Of a stretch of DNA of 64,000 bases, positions 1-12,982 are shown piece by piece. Origin of the DNA: Ascidia mentula (lineage: Eukaryota; Chordata; Ascidiacea; Phlebobranchia; Ascidiidae); contig OX387203.1 of the NCBI GenBank assembly GCA_947561715.1, forward strand, positions 868,001 to 932,000. The letters are read 5' to 3'. Within the stretch, counting starts at the first letter, position 1. Each line of letters opens with the position of its first letter. The position numbers and the translations under genes were made by a program. The notes under the pieces are model-generated. The model was given only the letters and a program-made list of their open reading frames with translations, was not told the DNA's origin and made no database searches.

Positions 1-374
1 CATTCAAGGTTAGCAATTGTTACAGGCGTAAACAAATTTATTGTGCTGTTTTGGTAAACTTTCCCCATCTCAAATAAGTACAGTACATAATAAACGTGCT
101 GTGTTCAGGTCGCAGTACTTTAGACAACTCGGCCATCCTGTCTATACACTGTACTTTGTTATATTATTTAGAAATGTTTAGAAGTAGTTTTTGGGGCGCA
201 ATTACAAACCTTGTAAACGATGATTTGTTCAAAATTATTTCATCCTGGTCAATTAAATGCCTTGTTGGTTTTTTGAACTATAAAACTGTCAAAATCACAA
301 CAAAAAATCCAAAAAAACACACAAAAACCGGCGCAGTCTCAATCAATAATGTTGGTAATATTAACCAAGAATCC

Positions 375-1335
375 GATAAGATCGAACAAAGCTTGACACC
401 CTCGTGTAAATCCCAGGTTTGTTTACGTTTCCACAACCGATGCCCCAACTTGTAATTTCCCAGATTGTGTGATGGTTTATGTTAAGTGCCGTCGTTCTGA
501 AAAACAAGATTGGAAATTGTTTGTGGAAATATGTTTAGATAAGCAAGAATGACTCGATTTAACCATACAGTAGCTAACAGTGGAAAAAGAAAATTTCCAC
601 TCTTACTGCAGTAAACATTGTCAGGCTCAAACAGCCAAGTAGGCGACTGCAATTCTCATGGACGAATATGCTCATTGGCGCCACTGGTGGCTATTTTTTT
701 GGAAAATAGTGATTAGTTTATTTTTGTAAAAATGAAATACGATTTTCACTTTCATTACTGTTGTCATGGATGTCACTTGTATCTTGTGCAGTGTTAATAC
801 ATAAAGATAAAAGAAATAGGGTAAGTTTGTACCACACCGAAAAGTTTTCAAGTAACATGTGCTTTGTATAATTTCACCTTTTAGCATTACCCCAATAAAC
901 AATTATGTCCAGAAACATAGAAAACTTCCTGCATCCCGCATGCGCCAACCAGATATTCCATACTCACATTGTGATGAAAACTGGTTTTGTCCAAAAGGCA
1001 AACACGTTGACTGCATAAATTGACTGCAAACATAGAAATAGGTTAGTAATGGAACAGGAAAGTACATGGATTACATTTGAATAAAATTGTGATTGTGTAC
1101 TAAAATCCAAGCTGACATACTGATTATTTGGGAGAATATTCAAATTTAGAAAAGTGAGATCCTGTGTAGAACGACATTGTCCCCGTAGACTTTCCACTTG
1201 AATGATTTGCAACAGTATAGTTGGGAATGATCACATAGTGAGGTTTCCCTCTTCAATAATTAGGTCGTGTCAATCCTTTGATTTGTAGTAACCTGTAACC
1301 ACCCACCCCAGGCCCCGATCGCTGGTCTCATTGGT
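375..1335 (-). pseudogene. Serine-protease-like relic, third copy
   Basis: This copy aligns with 47470-48480. The acceptor of the last exon is kept near 502, but the segment coding for the GDSGGP motif is absent, while the sequence for DITSWG (here EITSWG) and the C-terminal part remains. The middle exon starts at 1023 (QFMQSTCLPFGQNQFSSQC). It is a clear pseudogene. Confidence 0.6.
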
Positions 1336-4130
1336 TAACCTGTCACCATGGAAACAGCTCAATAATACTATTTGTTGTTTTAAAAGTTAATCAAGAAAAC
1401 ATGAGCGAATCAATCCTCTTTATGAAACAGATTGCACACAAGAAACACTTACATTTGAGCTGAATTTAACACAATGTGAAGCTGTAAGAAGGTAATGTCA
1501 AGTGTGGGGTTTACAGCATGTTAGTGGATGTCTCCAATGTATGGAAACCTGTTGAAATTGAAAAAGTGAACAGTAACCTGTGTTATTTTCCAATCCTTAG
1601 GTTGGCATCGCTATGACTCTGCAAAAACAGCACAGGTATTTAATGACTCTGCAAAAACATCACAGGTATTTACAGGTTTGCATTCAAAAATGTTTGTAGA
1701 AGAGTTTTAGATAAAGACGTTTTTCTTGATGGTTCTTTTGCTTTTGTCAATAAATTCGAGAAACAACAACTACAGTCAGACCTTTTTAATCTAAACTGCT
1801 TGGTTTCATCTAATATGTTTTAGTCTGCATAAAGAGCCATCCAGCACATACTTTTATTAAATTCCACTTAACAAATGTAGGGGTCAACACAAAATCAAAA
1901 ATGTGTTTGCTCTTTCTTTATTAACAAAGTCGTTCTAACCTTTTTTGCACCAACTACAAGGATTCAATGTAGGGCAGGCATGTTGTTGGTGACCTTGTGA
2001 AAATTAGAGGTCATGACATTTTTTGTGTGTTTGTTTTGACCACACAGGGATTTGAATATTGTTGATGTTGCCTTGGTGATGTTTTATTCTTCAGTGCAAC
2101 CTGGTGGATAAATGAAAAATGAAAGGTTTTGTGACCACTGGCAACCCGCAACTAGAGTACCACTGAAACTTGGCAAATCTCAAACAAATGCATGATTATG
2201 ACTGCCAAACATAACATGGTTTTAATGTAATAAAACAAAAAAAATAGTTGTCTAATAATGCTACAAGAAATTACTGTTGTAAAGTTTATGCAGCAAAATA
2301 ATGTTATATAGGCAAAGTTACACACACTTGTGATAATATAGCAATATCAATACCAAGGAAAAAGTATCACATAAGTTTTCAGTATTTCTTTCATTGAAAT
2401 TTACGTACAACAAAGTTAAATACCGCTTGTGGCAACCCAACTTTTTTGAATGCGACCTCTTGTTCAGATCAAAATTTCCTGGGATTCGTTGTGCTGGTCA
2501 ATCATCTAATTCAGTGACTCTAGACCTCTTTGTCCTGGCATATAAAGCAGTCAGAAAAGTCATTGACCTCTTTGATGTTTTGATAAATCTGTTCCTGCCA
2601 AGATTAAAATATGGGGTAAAAGTCACAATGTGTTTTCCATATAACCAGGTTGTTACTTGCTTCTACTGTTTTACATATATCCATGCTCATATTGTAAACT
2701 GCACAAACATTTTTTGAAAAATAGGGGTTTATAAATCACTTAGAGTGAGTATTTAGAGGTTGTGGCAGACTCCCTGACAACGCTCTATGGAGGGGGTCGG
2801 CAACCCCTGGCACATGAGGTTAATATTCATGGCATGCCAAGTGATTTATCAGTGCATACTTCAGTACTTTTACATGCGTTCGGGATTGGCTTGCGTCGCA
2901 AAGATACGTCAAAAAGATAAATGCCAAAGAATTGCACAAATTTACACAATAAAATTTATATAATGATATAAGTAATGAGGTGGTGGCAACACAGCGGTAA
3001 CAAGATAAGGGCAACATACTCTGGTTTGCACGTACATAATTTATAAACACACGCGTAATGTTGAAAATGTTGCTGGCCCCTGCTGCACTGACACTGGTTA
3101 AGAACCACTGGTATAAGCTTAAATTCCCCAAAAAATTCAACTATCTTTTCCAGAAAATTTCACAAGCCCTGCATATATATATATAATTTACTGTGACATG
3201 GAGCCCGACGGCACCACTGGTTTTAGCTTTTACATGGACATAGGGTTTTCACCTCGATTGTCTTCAGAGGTTTGCATCCAGATTTTGTGGAAATCTTCGA
3301 CTGGTTGTTTGGCGAGAAAGATTGTCACGAGCCAACATCAAGCTGCACTGATGAGACCTAACAGATCAAAACATTCGCCCAGTCGTCCAGTCTGCAACTC
3401 ACTTAATATGATTTCTGTTGACAAAAGTTACAAATTAATTTAGTTTGGGGTCAGCATGATGACTAGGACTTCTTCCAGCAACAATTCATTGTGTGGATTA
3501 GTGATGGTTTTTGGAGCCGACAATTTGTTCTCATTAATTTTTTTATTCAGATTTTAGGTAAAATTTCTTCTATGATTTTCTCTTATCTGGATTGACTCGA
3601 GGATTCATTTTTAAATAAACCCAGCAACCAACATTAACACAGCGCACAACTAAACTGCAAGTAATTATTTGTGTACAACAGACCAATACAAGACATATAC
3701 ACTTACTTCATTAACCAACCTATTCTCTTGTAACTTGATTCATGGACGTTGTCAGTTTGTGGGAATTTCACTCTTCATTTGCAATGAGATTTCTTGCATT
3801 TAAAACCAATTCATTCAAAAATAAGATATTTTGAGACAGTTGAAGTTTTAATTTTATTCCAAGACCAAGTAGATCCGTCTGTTACGTTCCTACATGACAA
3901 CATTCTATTCTACAAACAACCCCTGGTATTCTTTCTTCTGAAAACTGGAATAAAAATGTCGGAAAGCTTTCGTCTCACTTTCTGCTCCAGACATATTTCA
4001 CTTTATATATTTCGCAGCAATTTTATTTACAGTAAAAAACATTTATTTTGAACAAATCACAAAAAAACACAAATAATTATGAAAGTCTCGTGTTTTGTTT
4101 CAATCCGGACCACTGGAGTCTCCATCGGAT
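1336..4130. other. Non-coding part of duplicated block 1
   Basis: The interval contains decayed copies of the Cys-containing exon (near 1600-1680) and a 250-bp stretch at 2460-2720 that is open on the plus strand in all copies but has no clear gene context. The rest (2730-4000) is AT-rich spacer conserved between copies. I see no gene here. Confidence 0.5.
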
Positions 4131-4145
4131 GCGAGGAAGGAATAT

Positions 4146-4719
4146 TTACTGACGATCCAAACCCTCAACTTCCGGCTGAAAAAAAATCACAAAACTTTTA
4201 ATTTCATCAAAATTAACAAAACCATGTTTTAATGCAAATATAAATTAAACAAATTCTTACCGGGTTTTTCAGTTTTTTAATCTCTTCTCTCAAGACTCGA
4301 ATAGATTCGGAATCGAATCCGCATCCATCCAGCCACAACTTCTCATCCACTTTAGGGAGAATCCGACAAATATTTCCAACATCTTTTCGTTCAAACTTGT
4401 TTCCACTCAGGTCGAGATTTCCCAACTATTGAAAATATAAAAACTGATCGGAAATCTTTGTTTCAAACTTTTTTGAAACAGATTTTGTTTCTTAAAACCG
4501 GATTAAAATTAACTCTATGTTTTCACTTTTGATTAAAAAAAGTAAGTTTTATAAAATTATCATGGATTTAAACAAATATTTTTTCTTAAAATAATGAAAA
4601 GCAACCTTGGGTCCCATCTTCATAATCGCTTCACAGATCATGTTTAAAGTTTCGGAATTAAATCCGCATTCCTTCAACCTCAGCCCCAAACCGGGTTCTC
4701 GAATCCGTGGGAGGAAATC
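4146..4719 (-). pseudogene. Third NLR copy: LRR tail only
   Basis: Three pieces match the 3' end of genes A and B: the back half of the first LRR exon (4719-4606), the 55-codon LRR exon (4425-4261, begins LGNLDLSGNKFERKDVGNI) and the last exon (4175-4146, PEVEGLDRQ and stop). AATAAA signals follow at about 4047 and 4027 on the minus strand. The match to the LRR exon stops abruptly at about 4719, where calponin-like sequence begins. No NACHT exon is present, so this is a truncated copy although the retained exons are open. Confidence 0.75.
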
Positions 4720-5648
4720 AAGTCTGCTGTCTGCAAAAGTAACCACTTCGTTTAGAAATCTTTCACATTTACCGTAAACTTTTCTCAAGTAGGCAAACGG
4801 ACATACCTCGAACATATTTGCTCTATTCACACCAAACTTTACACAAGCGTCCAAAAATGCATTAATATTGTCCATTTGCAGGTAAGAAATTGCCCATATT
4901 AAACAGAAAATACTGGCCGTTATAAACGTGGCAAATGACAGTAACACATCGTGAACAACGTTTACCACAGTGCTGATTTCTTTGACAGAGTTTGGCTGCA
5001 ATTCATTTATCAATTTACATAAAACTGTCCCGTCTTTGAGCCATGCTTGTATTCCCTGCAAGTGTAGTGTTAACAACATATTGAACGTAAATTGATGCCT
5101 TAGTAAACGGTATATCACGTGAACGGATATAACCGCACCCAGCATAATCTATTCGAACTAGCAAAAGCGGAACCATCAACAATATGTATCACACAAGAAT
5201 ACCAGACAATATTCTTTGTAGTTTCACAAGTTACGCTAATTAATATGTCATAACTTGGTATTATTACGTCATGCAGGTCGCGGGGCCTTAAATGAAATAC
5301 AAACAAAAATATTAATTGTATATTGTACGGATTAAGTCGGCTAGTTTATCAAATTATTTAAAAATCTATTGTACATGCATGGGCATCAATAGTTTCTTCT
5401 TCAAATATATTCATATATCAAGTCATTGGTTGGTTGGCTGGCCTGATATATATAATGCCCGCAACCCTTAACGAGTCCTCTGGCATAAATAGTATGGAGT
5501 TGCCCTAATGACAGTAAAAATTTATTTGGACTTTTGTTGTAACAACGGAAAAAAAACTTGCTTCAACTCCTGCTTCTGGACAAGTTAATTTGGTGTTGTA
5601 TTCAATCCATTCCCGAACTTCTTTTTCTATCTCATTGCTGCTTGCCAT
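4719..5648 (-). pseudogene. Calponin/transgelin-like gene fragment (CH domain, 5' part)
   Basis: Exon 5648-5568 starts MASSNEIEKEVREWIEYNT. Exon 5055-4966 reads GIQAWLKDGTVLCKLINEL then QPNSVKEI, the signature of calponin-family CH domains. Exon about 4878-4807 gives QMDNINAFLDACVKFGVN and MFE before a GAG|GTATGT donor. The next exon starts at 4730 after TTTTGCAG with TADL, matching the family sequence after MF(Q/E), but only 12 nt remain before the LRR sequence begins. The third exon has CAA where a CAG acceptor would be expected, so splicing may also be impaired. By family these proteins bind actin; this copy lacks the rest of the CH domain and the calponin repeat. The junction puts the LRR part out of frame, ending soon in a stop. 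Confidence 0.72.
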
Positions 5649-6290
5649 TTTACCAAGAGTGTTTGAGGATGTTATGTTTAATAATACTTCCCCTGTTACA
5701 AATAAAAACAAGCTCTTACATATATACTAATACAAAACGCTCATACTGCAAGAAACATGCATAAAATTACGCGCAACACACACAGCATCCCCGCAAAGGA
5801 AGAACTGATCAGCAGCAAAATGCGGAAATTTATCACATTAAAACTCTAAACTACAGGTTATAGAATGCCATTACTATCTAGCGCATGGCTAAAGGTACAA
5901 ATGAGTCGGTTGCTACAGATAAGGTAGCTGCATTAATCCCTGGCTTGAATTTCCAGAATGGCATGCACAACAACTGTGATTACAGTAGTCAGACAATGCG
6001 AAGCCCGGTAAATGTGTAATTATCAGTAATAATCATCAGTTTAATTATGTATGAAGTGGCATCAGAGCACAGTAGTGTTTGTAACGTGTGCATTAGTATG
6101 ATTATCTTTGGCTTTTTCGACTAGTTAACTCCAAGCATTTCGCACTTAACGAAACATGTCAAGCATAAAATTAAATTCAAAGGTTACAGGCAGCGTTAAA
6201 CCCAACTCTAGACCAACACTAACCCTAATCTAAGCCCCAACCTAAACCATCGCAATTTCTCCCCAAAAAATGCTTCGGGTGTGGCACTTG
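5649..6290. other. Intergenic, no gene seen
   Basis: The sequence is AT-rich, and a short run at about 6205-6250 has degenerate telomere-like CTAACCCTAA words. There is no coding signal or structured element that I can support. Confidence 0.5.
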
Positions 6291-6440
6291 ACCGTGAAGG
6301 GATTGGCTAAAAGCGGTCACATGTCTCAACCGTGAAGGGATTGGCGAAAATCGGTCACATGTCTCAACCGTGATGGGATTGGCTAAAATCGGTCACATGT
6401 CTCAACCGTGAAGGGATTGGCTAAAATCGGTCACATGTGG
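6291..6440. repeat. 38-bp tandem repeat, four copies
   Basis: The unit begins ACCGTGAAGGGATTGGC and ends CGGTCACATGTCTCA. Four copies follow one another with only a few substitutions. Each unit contains CACATG and an ATTGG (inverted CCAAT) word. Confidence 0.85.
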
Positions 6441-6694
6441 TTTATGACGTCAGAAAGATGTAATCTGGAAGTTTATGCGGGCGTATGAAATGTGATAAAA
6501 CATAAGCTAAGAATGCGAGAATATTTTGTGATATTTAATGTCAATCCACTGCGGCAATACATGGGAAATTACTGTTTGTTAATTTTTTCTTTCTAAACGT
6601 TGAAATGGACTAAGTTGGCGTGCAATTCACACAAGCATTTTAATGGAGGACCGGGGCTGGAAACACCCTTTTCGAAACCTGGTTAACATATGGG

Positions 6695-7885
6695 TTATGC
6701 ATGGGTGCCAGTGTTAAGGTTGAATGAGCACTGATACACAAAATGTTGCGAAGGCGATATTGAGCTTTGGGCAATTTTAGAATGATTTCCAGTTTTTTAA
6801 GTCAGAAAGGTGCTGGGTGTTGTTGAAATTTGTTGGATATTGTTTGCTTTAAAAAGTAAGAAAGCATTGAGGCAGGTTTGGAATAAGGAAATGCTATTAA
6901 TTTGTAATGAAATATCACAACTGTAAATCTTGTAACATATACGTCAGAGAAACCACTACTTTTATTGCGTAATGTTTTGTGTGCAGCATTCTATTTCATT
7001 TGTAGCTTTGCACAAGCATTTGCAAGCCCCGTTACCAGATGCATTGGATATTTCGCAACTTCCAAGTGTAAACATAACCATATAATGTGACCTAAATGAT
7101 TAATCAATAGACTGTTCTTGAGTAAAGTGATTCATTCAACATCCTGTTTGCCACATAAAATGTTCTCTTATGCTTATGTCACATCACACCTATGTTCTTG
7201 TATTATATTACTTCAAGCGGCTCATGATATCACATGACATTATTGACCAATCAGCTCACAGGATGGAGAGCTTTAAAAGGCCCAATTAACAGGCGCACAT
7301 GACTATTTAAACTTGGGTTATCGGAAGCTTATTGGTTAGTTTAGTCACGAGCCGTTACACATCACTTGGGTTAGTATCTGACAAGAACATAGGTGTAGTG
7401 TTACATAAGCATAGGAGAACATTTTATGTGGTAAACAGGATGTGGAATGAATAACTTTACTCAATCGACGGTTAATCATGTGGGTCACATTATGGGATTA
7501 TGTTTACACTTGGGTCGGAAGCTGCGAAACATTCAATGCATCTGGTAACGGGGCTTTCAAATGCTTGTGCAAAGCTGAACATAATAGATTACGCAATACT
7601 TGTGCAATGCTGCACACAAAACATTGCGCAATACAATTACTGATGGTTTCTCTGACATATGTTACAATGTACAATATGCATTTGATGCAGTTGTTTATTT
7701 TTTCCGTAAAATTCACCTCAATATTTTGTTGCTGTTTTAAGCAGTTACAACAAAATCCATTGACTAGCTAACTAAAACTCCCCAAAACCACATAGAAACT
7801 GCCAAAAGAACACTCAAAATCGCCATAGCAACAACTCGTATATCTGTGCTCATTCAACCTTAACACTGGCACCCATGCATAACCA
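6695..7885. mobile_element. Long inverted-repeat (foldback) element
   Basis: The left arm (6695-7202) is repeated inverted as the right arm (7378-7885), with matching landmarks from the outer GGGTGCCAGTGTTAAGG to the inner CCTATGTTCTTGT. A spacer of about 175 bp separates the arms. The arms are diverged in their middle but collinear. No transposase is encoded and I could not define a target-site duplication. The outer parts belong to a dispersed repeat family seen elsewhere in the window. Confidence 0.7.
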
Positions 7886-7949
7886 ATTGCAATTCCGCCT
7901 TTTCTTCATAGAAATACAGACATTTTTCCTTCATCATTTTTAAGGCAAA

Positions 7950-9130
7950 GCCAACTCTTGTGCAAATTCCTTGTTGGTTTTATTCCCACAACCGATGTCC
8001 CAGATATGTTATGGTTCATGTTGGGGTCAACACATGCGATTCCCACATATGTCAGTGCCGTTGCTGTAGAATTCAACGGCTGTTATTGTTTATTGACAAT
8101 GCGATGTGGTCATTCAATACGCATTACTTTCCGAGCAGTTATACAAATTATGTTTTGAGCGAAATGTAGCTTGTTCATATTTATGAACTGAACGGATAGA
8201 AATGAGAGTAAGCTTGTGATCGATTGATTTTGTACCTTTTACATTTCCCTACAAAAGAATTATATTCAATGACCCAACGACAGCTAATCTTCTTCTCGTG
8301 TCATACCACGCCACTGATTCACACATGTTTTGGAGCAGTGGTTCTTAACCTTTTTTATTTTATTTCCCACCAGTTAAGAAACACTTTTCTGGAGTGTTTG
8401 ACACACTTGCCCGTCTCAAGGATGCAAGTTAGCAGGTGTTGCATTTGTGAGCTCCTCGCCACATTCCCATTAGCTCTTCCTTAGTCACCACTTTTCCATC
8501 ATCACCCTACATTGACCAATCTCCGGCCACAGTCGGTTTAAAGCAGATCTGAAAGGGTCGCTTCTCATAAGAACTGGGTGGTAGTGACTACTCTTAGAGA
8601 ACGGTAAATTTATATTTAAATCATGTGCATTTCACGCTTAAACAACCTCGCAGATGAACAATACACAAAAGAAATAGAAAGGTATGGGCACTGATAAAAC
8701 CGCAAAGATTATCGAGTCAGTGGCCATAATCCGCTGTTTCCGAGATTTCTTTTAGAACTTTAGACAGCTAATAAACCAACTTACACACACAATGTTATGC
8801 CCCAACAAGATACACCATACAATCGGATTGTGAAGAAAACGTTTTGATTTTGAGATTGTGCGATATAAAATCCTAGCTGGCCTATTGCTTTCATAGCATT
8901 CTATTTTAAAAAATGCCAAAATTTGTGCAGAATGAAATGTTTCCACAACTGAAGATTTTTACCCAAATGATTGCCCAGTTTATAAAGATAGGTTCAATAG
9001 TAAGGGTGATCTCTTCCATAATTAGGTTATACCAAGCTTTTGCATCCTCCGATTGGGTGAATTGGAGGCTAACATGGATTTGATAACCACCCACCCCTGG
9101 ACAATTAATCTTATTGGTTAAAAAAACTTC
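7950..9130 (-). pseudogene. Older serine-protease-like relic
   Basis: Two stretches match the protease copies at lower similarity. The stretch 7965-8090 resembles the last exon region, and 8985-9125 resembles the His-region exon; its minus strand contains SEDAKAWYNLIMEEITLTI against SKDSHDLIIEEENLTM in the other copies. The order and strand agree with the block lying downstream of NLR gene A. The material between them (8100-8980) is not recognisable to me. Confidence 0.35.
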
Positions 9131-9404
9131 GGGGACTTCATCACCAAATCAATGCTGAGGCTAGCTTATGTAAGGAAATGCATAACTGGGGGGTACGATA
9201 TTTAACTGATGTCACAAATTACAATGTTACAGAGAAAAGTGCAGTTACGAACAAACATGCAATAGGAAAGTGGTTTGTTGTAGAAATGCGTGGTTGAAGC
9301 AGAAAAATCCAGAATTCAAGATGGAAAATGAGCAACTTTAATCTTGATGAAGATCTGCAAAAATATCTGGATTATTTGAAGCTTTTGTTAAGGCCGCATA
9401 TCTG

Positions 9405-9640
9405 ATTTTCTATGAAAATAAGTTTTGTTTGTGGGAAATGCCCACCCTTGTTTGCCTCTGTCACAATACAAAGATTACATAATAAAGCACTGGGGATCAA
9501 TGTTTTGGGTAAATGAGCATGTATGCACTGCTGCTAGGGTGAAGTTAAGCATGTTTCGGACAGTTCAGTGTGGTTTGGGGTGTTTTAAGTCAGGTAGTTA
9601 CTTGGTGCTGATGGGTGTTAAAAAACATTGCAACTAAACG
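9405..9640 (+). repeat. Dispersed repeat family member
   Basis: The sequence contains AAATGCCCACCCTTGT followed by AGTTTTTAAGTCAGG-like words shared, in the same order, with copies near 19440-19740, 19180-19440 and 57600-57910 (plus) and 14860-15200 (minus). It is probably a SINE or MITE family; the ends are not certain. Confidence 0.5.
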
Positions 9641-9892
9641 CAGCTGAAACTTGGCTGTATTTACAGCCAAATGAATGGTCCAGATCTACACATTCTGGTC
9701 AAATTGGTTGCTGGACACGTGTTTTGGTGAACGTCAACATTTGTGCGGAGAATTGTTTTGTATTATTTAATGTTTTTGCCTCCATGTCTGATAAGTTTTA
9801 TTCCATGGGCATAGCATTTTTACTATCTGGCCCTAACTTAATTTTTGTACTGGACAAAACCAAATTTTAAATTCGCATTTCTGTAAACCAGA

Positions 9893-12410
9893 GTAATACA
9901 AGACATACACTTACTTCATTAACCAACATATTCTCTTGTAACTTGATTCATGGACGTTGTCAGTTTGTGGGAATTTCACTCTTCATTTGCAATGAGATTT
10001 CTTGCATTCAAAACCAATACATTTGAAAATAAGATATTTTGCGACAGTTGAAGTTTTAATTTCATTCCAAGACAAAGTAGATCCGTCTTTCACATTCCTA
10101 CATGACAACATTCTATTCTAGAAACAACCCCTGGTATTCTTTCATCTGAAAACTGGAACAAAAATTTCGTGAACTTATAAAATAGTATAACTTTTTGTGT
10201 TGATTAAAAGCAATACTGCTTACCGCATGTTTGTCATCTTTCATTATCATATTCTGTTATGAGTAAGATTGCATTCTATCAGAGTGTGTTTAACTTCTAA
10301 TATTACAATTTGGGTGTTTTTTACCCAGGATATCCTTGCAGAGAAGTATTTGTGTTTACAACAACTCCATTATTTCCAGTCGTTATTTTCCAATCCTCAA
10401 GTTGGCATCGCTATGACTCTGCAAAAACAACACTGGTATTTAATGACTTTGCAATCAAAAGCATCCATGTTTGTAAAACAGTTTTAGAAAAAACGTTTTT
10501 TTCTTAGATATTTTGCTTTTGAACACTTTTGTGTATTTCTTGCAATAAATTTGTGAAACAACAACTGCAGTCAGACCTTTTTAATCTAAATCGTCACATC
10601 TAATATGTTTTAGTCTGTATAAAGAACCAATCAAAAATGGGTTTGCTCTTTCTTTATTAACAAAGTCAATCTAACCTTTTTTGCATCAACTACAAGGATT
10701 CAATGTAGGGCAGGCATGTTGTTGGTGACCTTGTGAAAATTAGAGGTCATGATATTTCTGATGTTGCCTTGTTGATGTTTTACTCTTCACTGCAACCTGG
10801 TGGATAAATGAAAAAGGATTTTTCAAAAAAAAATGAAAACAATGATATTTTGACAAAGGTTTGGGAGCACTGGCGACCAGTAACTAGAGTACCACCAAAA
10901 CTCGGCAAATCTCAAACAAATGCATAATAATGACAGCCAAACATAACATGGTTTTAATGTAATGAAACGAGAAACATTTGCTGTCTTTATAATGCTACAA
11001 GAAATTAGGCTAGTACTTGTGTTAATATAAGAAAAGTTTATGCAGCAAAATAATGGTATAAGGGCATAGTTACACACACTTGTGATAATATAGCAATATC
11101 AACATCTAGGTAAAAATATCACAGAAGTTTTCTGTATATCGTTCATTTAAATTTATATGCAACAAAGTTAAATACAGATTGTGGGACCCAACTTGTTTAC
11201 TTGCGACATCTTTTTCAGATCAAAATTTCCTGGGATTCGTTGTGTTGGTCAATCATCTAATTCAGTGACTCTAGACCTCTTTGTCCTGGCATACAAAGCA
11301 GTCAGTAAAGTCATTGACCTCTTTGATGTTTTGATAAAATCTGGCCCTGCCAAGATTAAAGTATGGGGTGAAAGTAACAATGTGTTTTCCATATAACCAG
11401 GTTGTTACTTGCTTCTACTGTTTTGCATATATCCATGCTCATATTGTAAACAGAACAAACATTTGATTAAAAATAAGGGTTTATAAATCACATAGAGTGA
11501 GTATTGTAGGTTTTGTGCTATGTTTTACTCAGAGGTAACACAAAACCTAACTATAACTCCAAAAAGACTCCAACACTGTGCAATTAGTAATTACTGGGTT
11601 GTATTAAAATTAGTAAGACATTCGAATACTCACAATAAAAGATGCAATTTCAATGACGAAGGTCGAGTAAATCCAATTGGCGTTGAGACAGTACAAATGT
11701 TCAATGTTACGATTTTAGAAACTGTCTGGCTTTACAGCCCAAGCGGTCAATTATATCGAATAACTTTCAGGCGTGTTGACCGGGTAAAAATGTCATAAAC
11801 AAACGTAGATTATATAAAAATCATAAGGCTTTGGTCAGCGGAAACGTCCGCTGCTACTAAGCTGGCCAAGATGAATTTGTCTCACGTGCTAGAGCGGGCT
11901 TATCAGATTTATAACGCACGAGTATCATGACTTGGCGAATTAAAGAGTGACGTGCATTAATGAACGAATGTTGGTTAAACAAACAAAAGCGATAACATAC
12001 AATTTTCATTATCTTCTACAGTATTTAGAGGTTGTGGCAGATTCCCTGGCAACGCTCTATGGAGGGGTCAGCAACCCCTGGCACATGAAGTTAATATTCA
12101 TGGCATGCCAAGTGATCATAAGTTCATACTTCAGTAGTTTTACATGCGTTCGGGATTGGTTTGCGTCGCAAAGACAGCACCACTGGTTTCAGCTTTTACA
12201 TGGACATGGGGTTTCACCTTGATTGTCTTTGGAGGTTTGCACCCATTTTTTTGTGGAAATCTTCGACTGGTTGTTTGGCGAGCAAGATTGTCATAAGCCA
12301 ACATCAAGCTGCACTGATGAGACCTAACAGATCATCACATTGGCCCAGTCGTCCAGTCTGCAACTCACTTAATATGATTTCTGTTGAAAAAATTTATACA
12401 ATAATTTAGT
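9893..12410. repeat. Segmental duplication copy 2 (downstream flank of NLR gene A)
   Basis: The stretch 9893-10165 matches the 3' flank of the LRR tail (3690-3990). From about 10170 on, it follows the order of 48910-50300, including the Cys-containing exon (start 10418), the plus-strand-open stretch (11210-11400) and the spacer. An insertion of about 500 bp at 11500-12020 is absent from the other copies. No intact gene is seen. Confidence 0.65.
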
Positions 12411-12982
12411 TTGGGGTCAGCATGATGACGAGAACTTCTTCCAGCAACAATTCATTGCGTGGATTAGTGATGTTTTTCGGAGCCAATAAATTGTTCTCAT
12501 TATTTTTTTATTTGGATTTTGAATAAAATTTATTCTAGGATTTTTTTTTATTTGCTTTGACTCGAGGATTCATTTAAAAATAAACCCAACGACTAACTTT
12601 TAAACAGCACAACTAAACTGCAAATAAGTATTTGTGTACAACAGACCAATACAAGACATACACTTACTTCATTAACCAACCTATTCTCTTGGAACTTGAT
12701 TCATGGGCGTTGTCAGTTTGTGGGAATTTCACTCTTCATTTGCAATGAGATTTCTTCCATTTAAAACCAATACATTCAAAAATAAGACATTTTGAGACAG
12801 TTGAAGTTTTAATTTTATTCCAAGACCAAGTAGATCCGTCTGTTACGTTCCTACATGACAACATTCTATTCTACAAACAACCCCTGGTATTCTTTCTTCT
12901 GAAAACTGGAATAAAAATGTCGGAAAACTTTCGTCTCACTTTCTGCTCCAGACATATTTCACTTTATGTATTTCGCAGCAAT

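Larger units (their letters stand above)
1..4720. repeat. Segmental duplication copy 1
   Basis: The block aligns along its length with 47128-51780, from the shared start CATTCAAGGTTAGCAATTG to the LRR exon. It carries the protease relic, conserved non-coding DNA and the LRR tail. Relative to the other copy it has lost about 350 bp near 1570 and has a small local duplication near 1615-1665. Confidence 0.75.

Noticed and set aside
2394-2717. Plus-strand open frame with KFPGIRCAGQSSNSV, present in several duplicated copies
   Set aside because: Has an acceptor-like site, but no start, donor or partner exons and no family; conservation is explained by block duplication.
6205-6250. Telomere-like CTAACCCTAA words
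   Set aside because: Too short and irregular to call an interstitial telomeric repeat.
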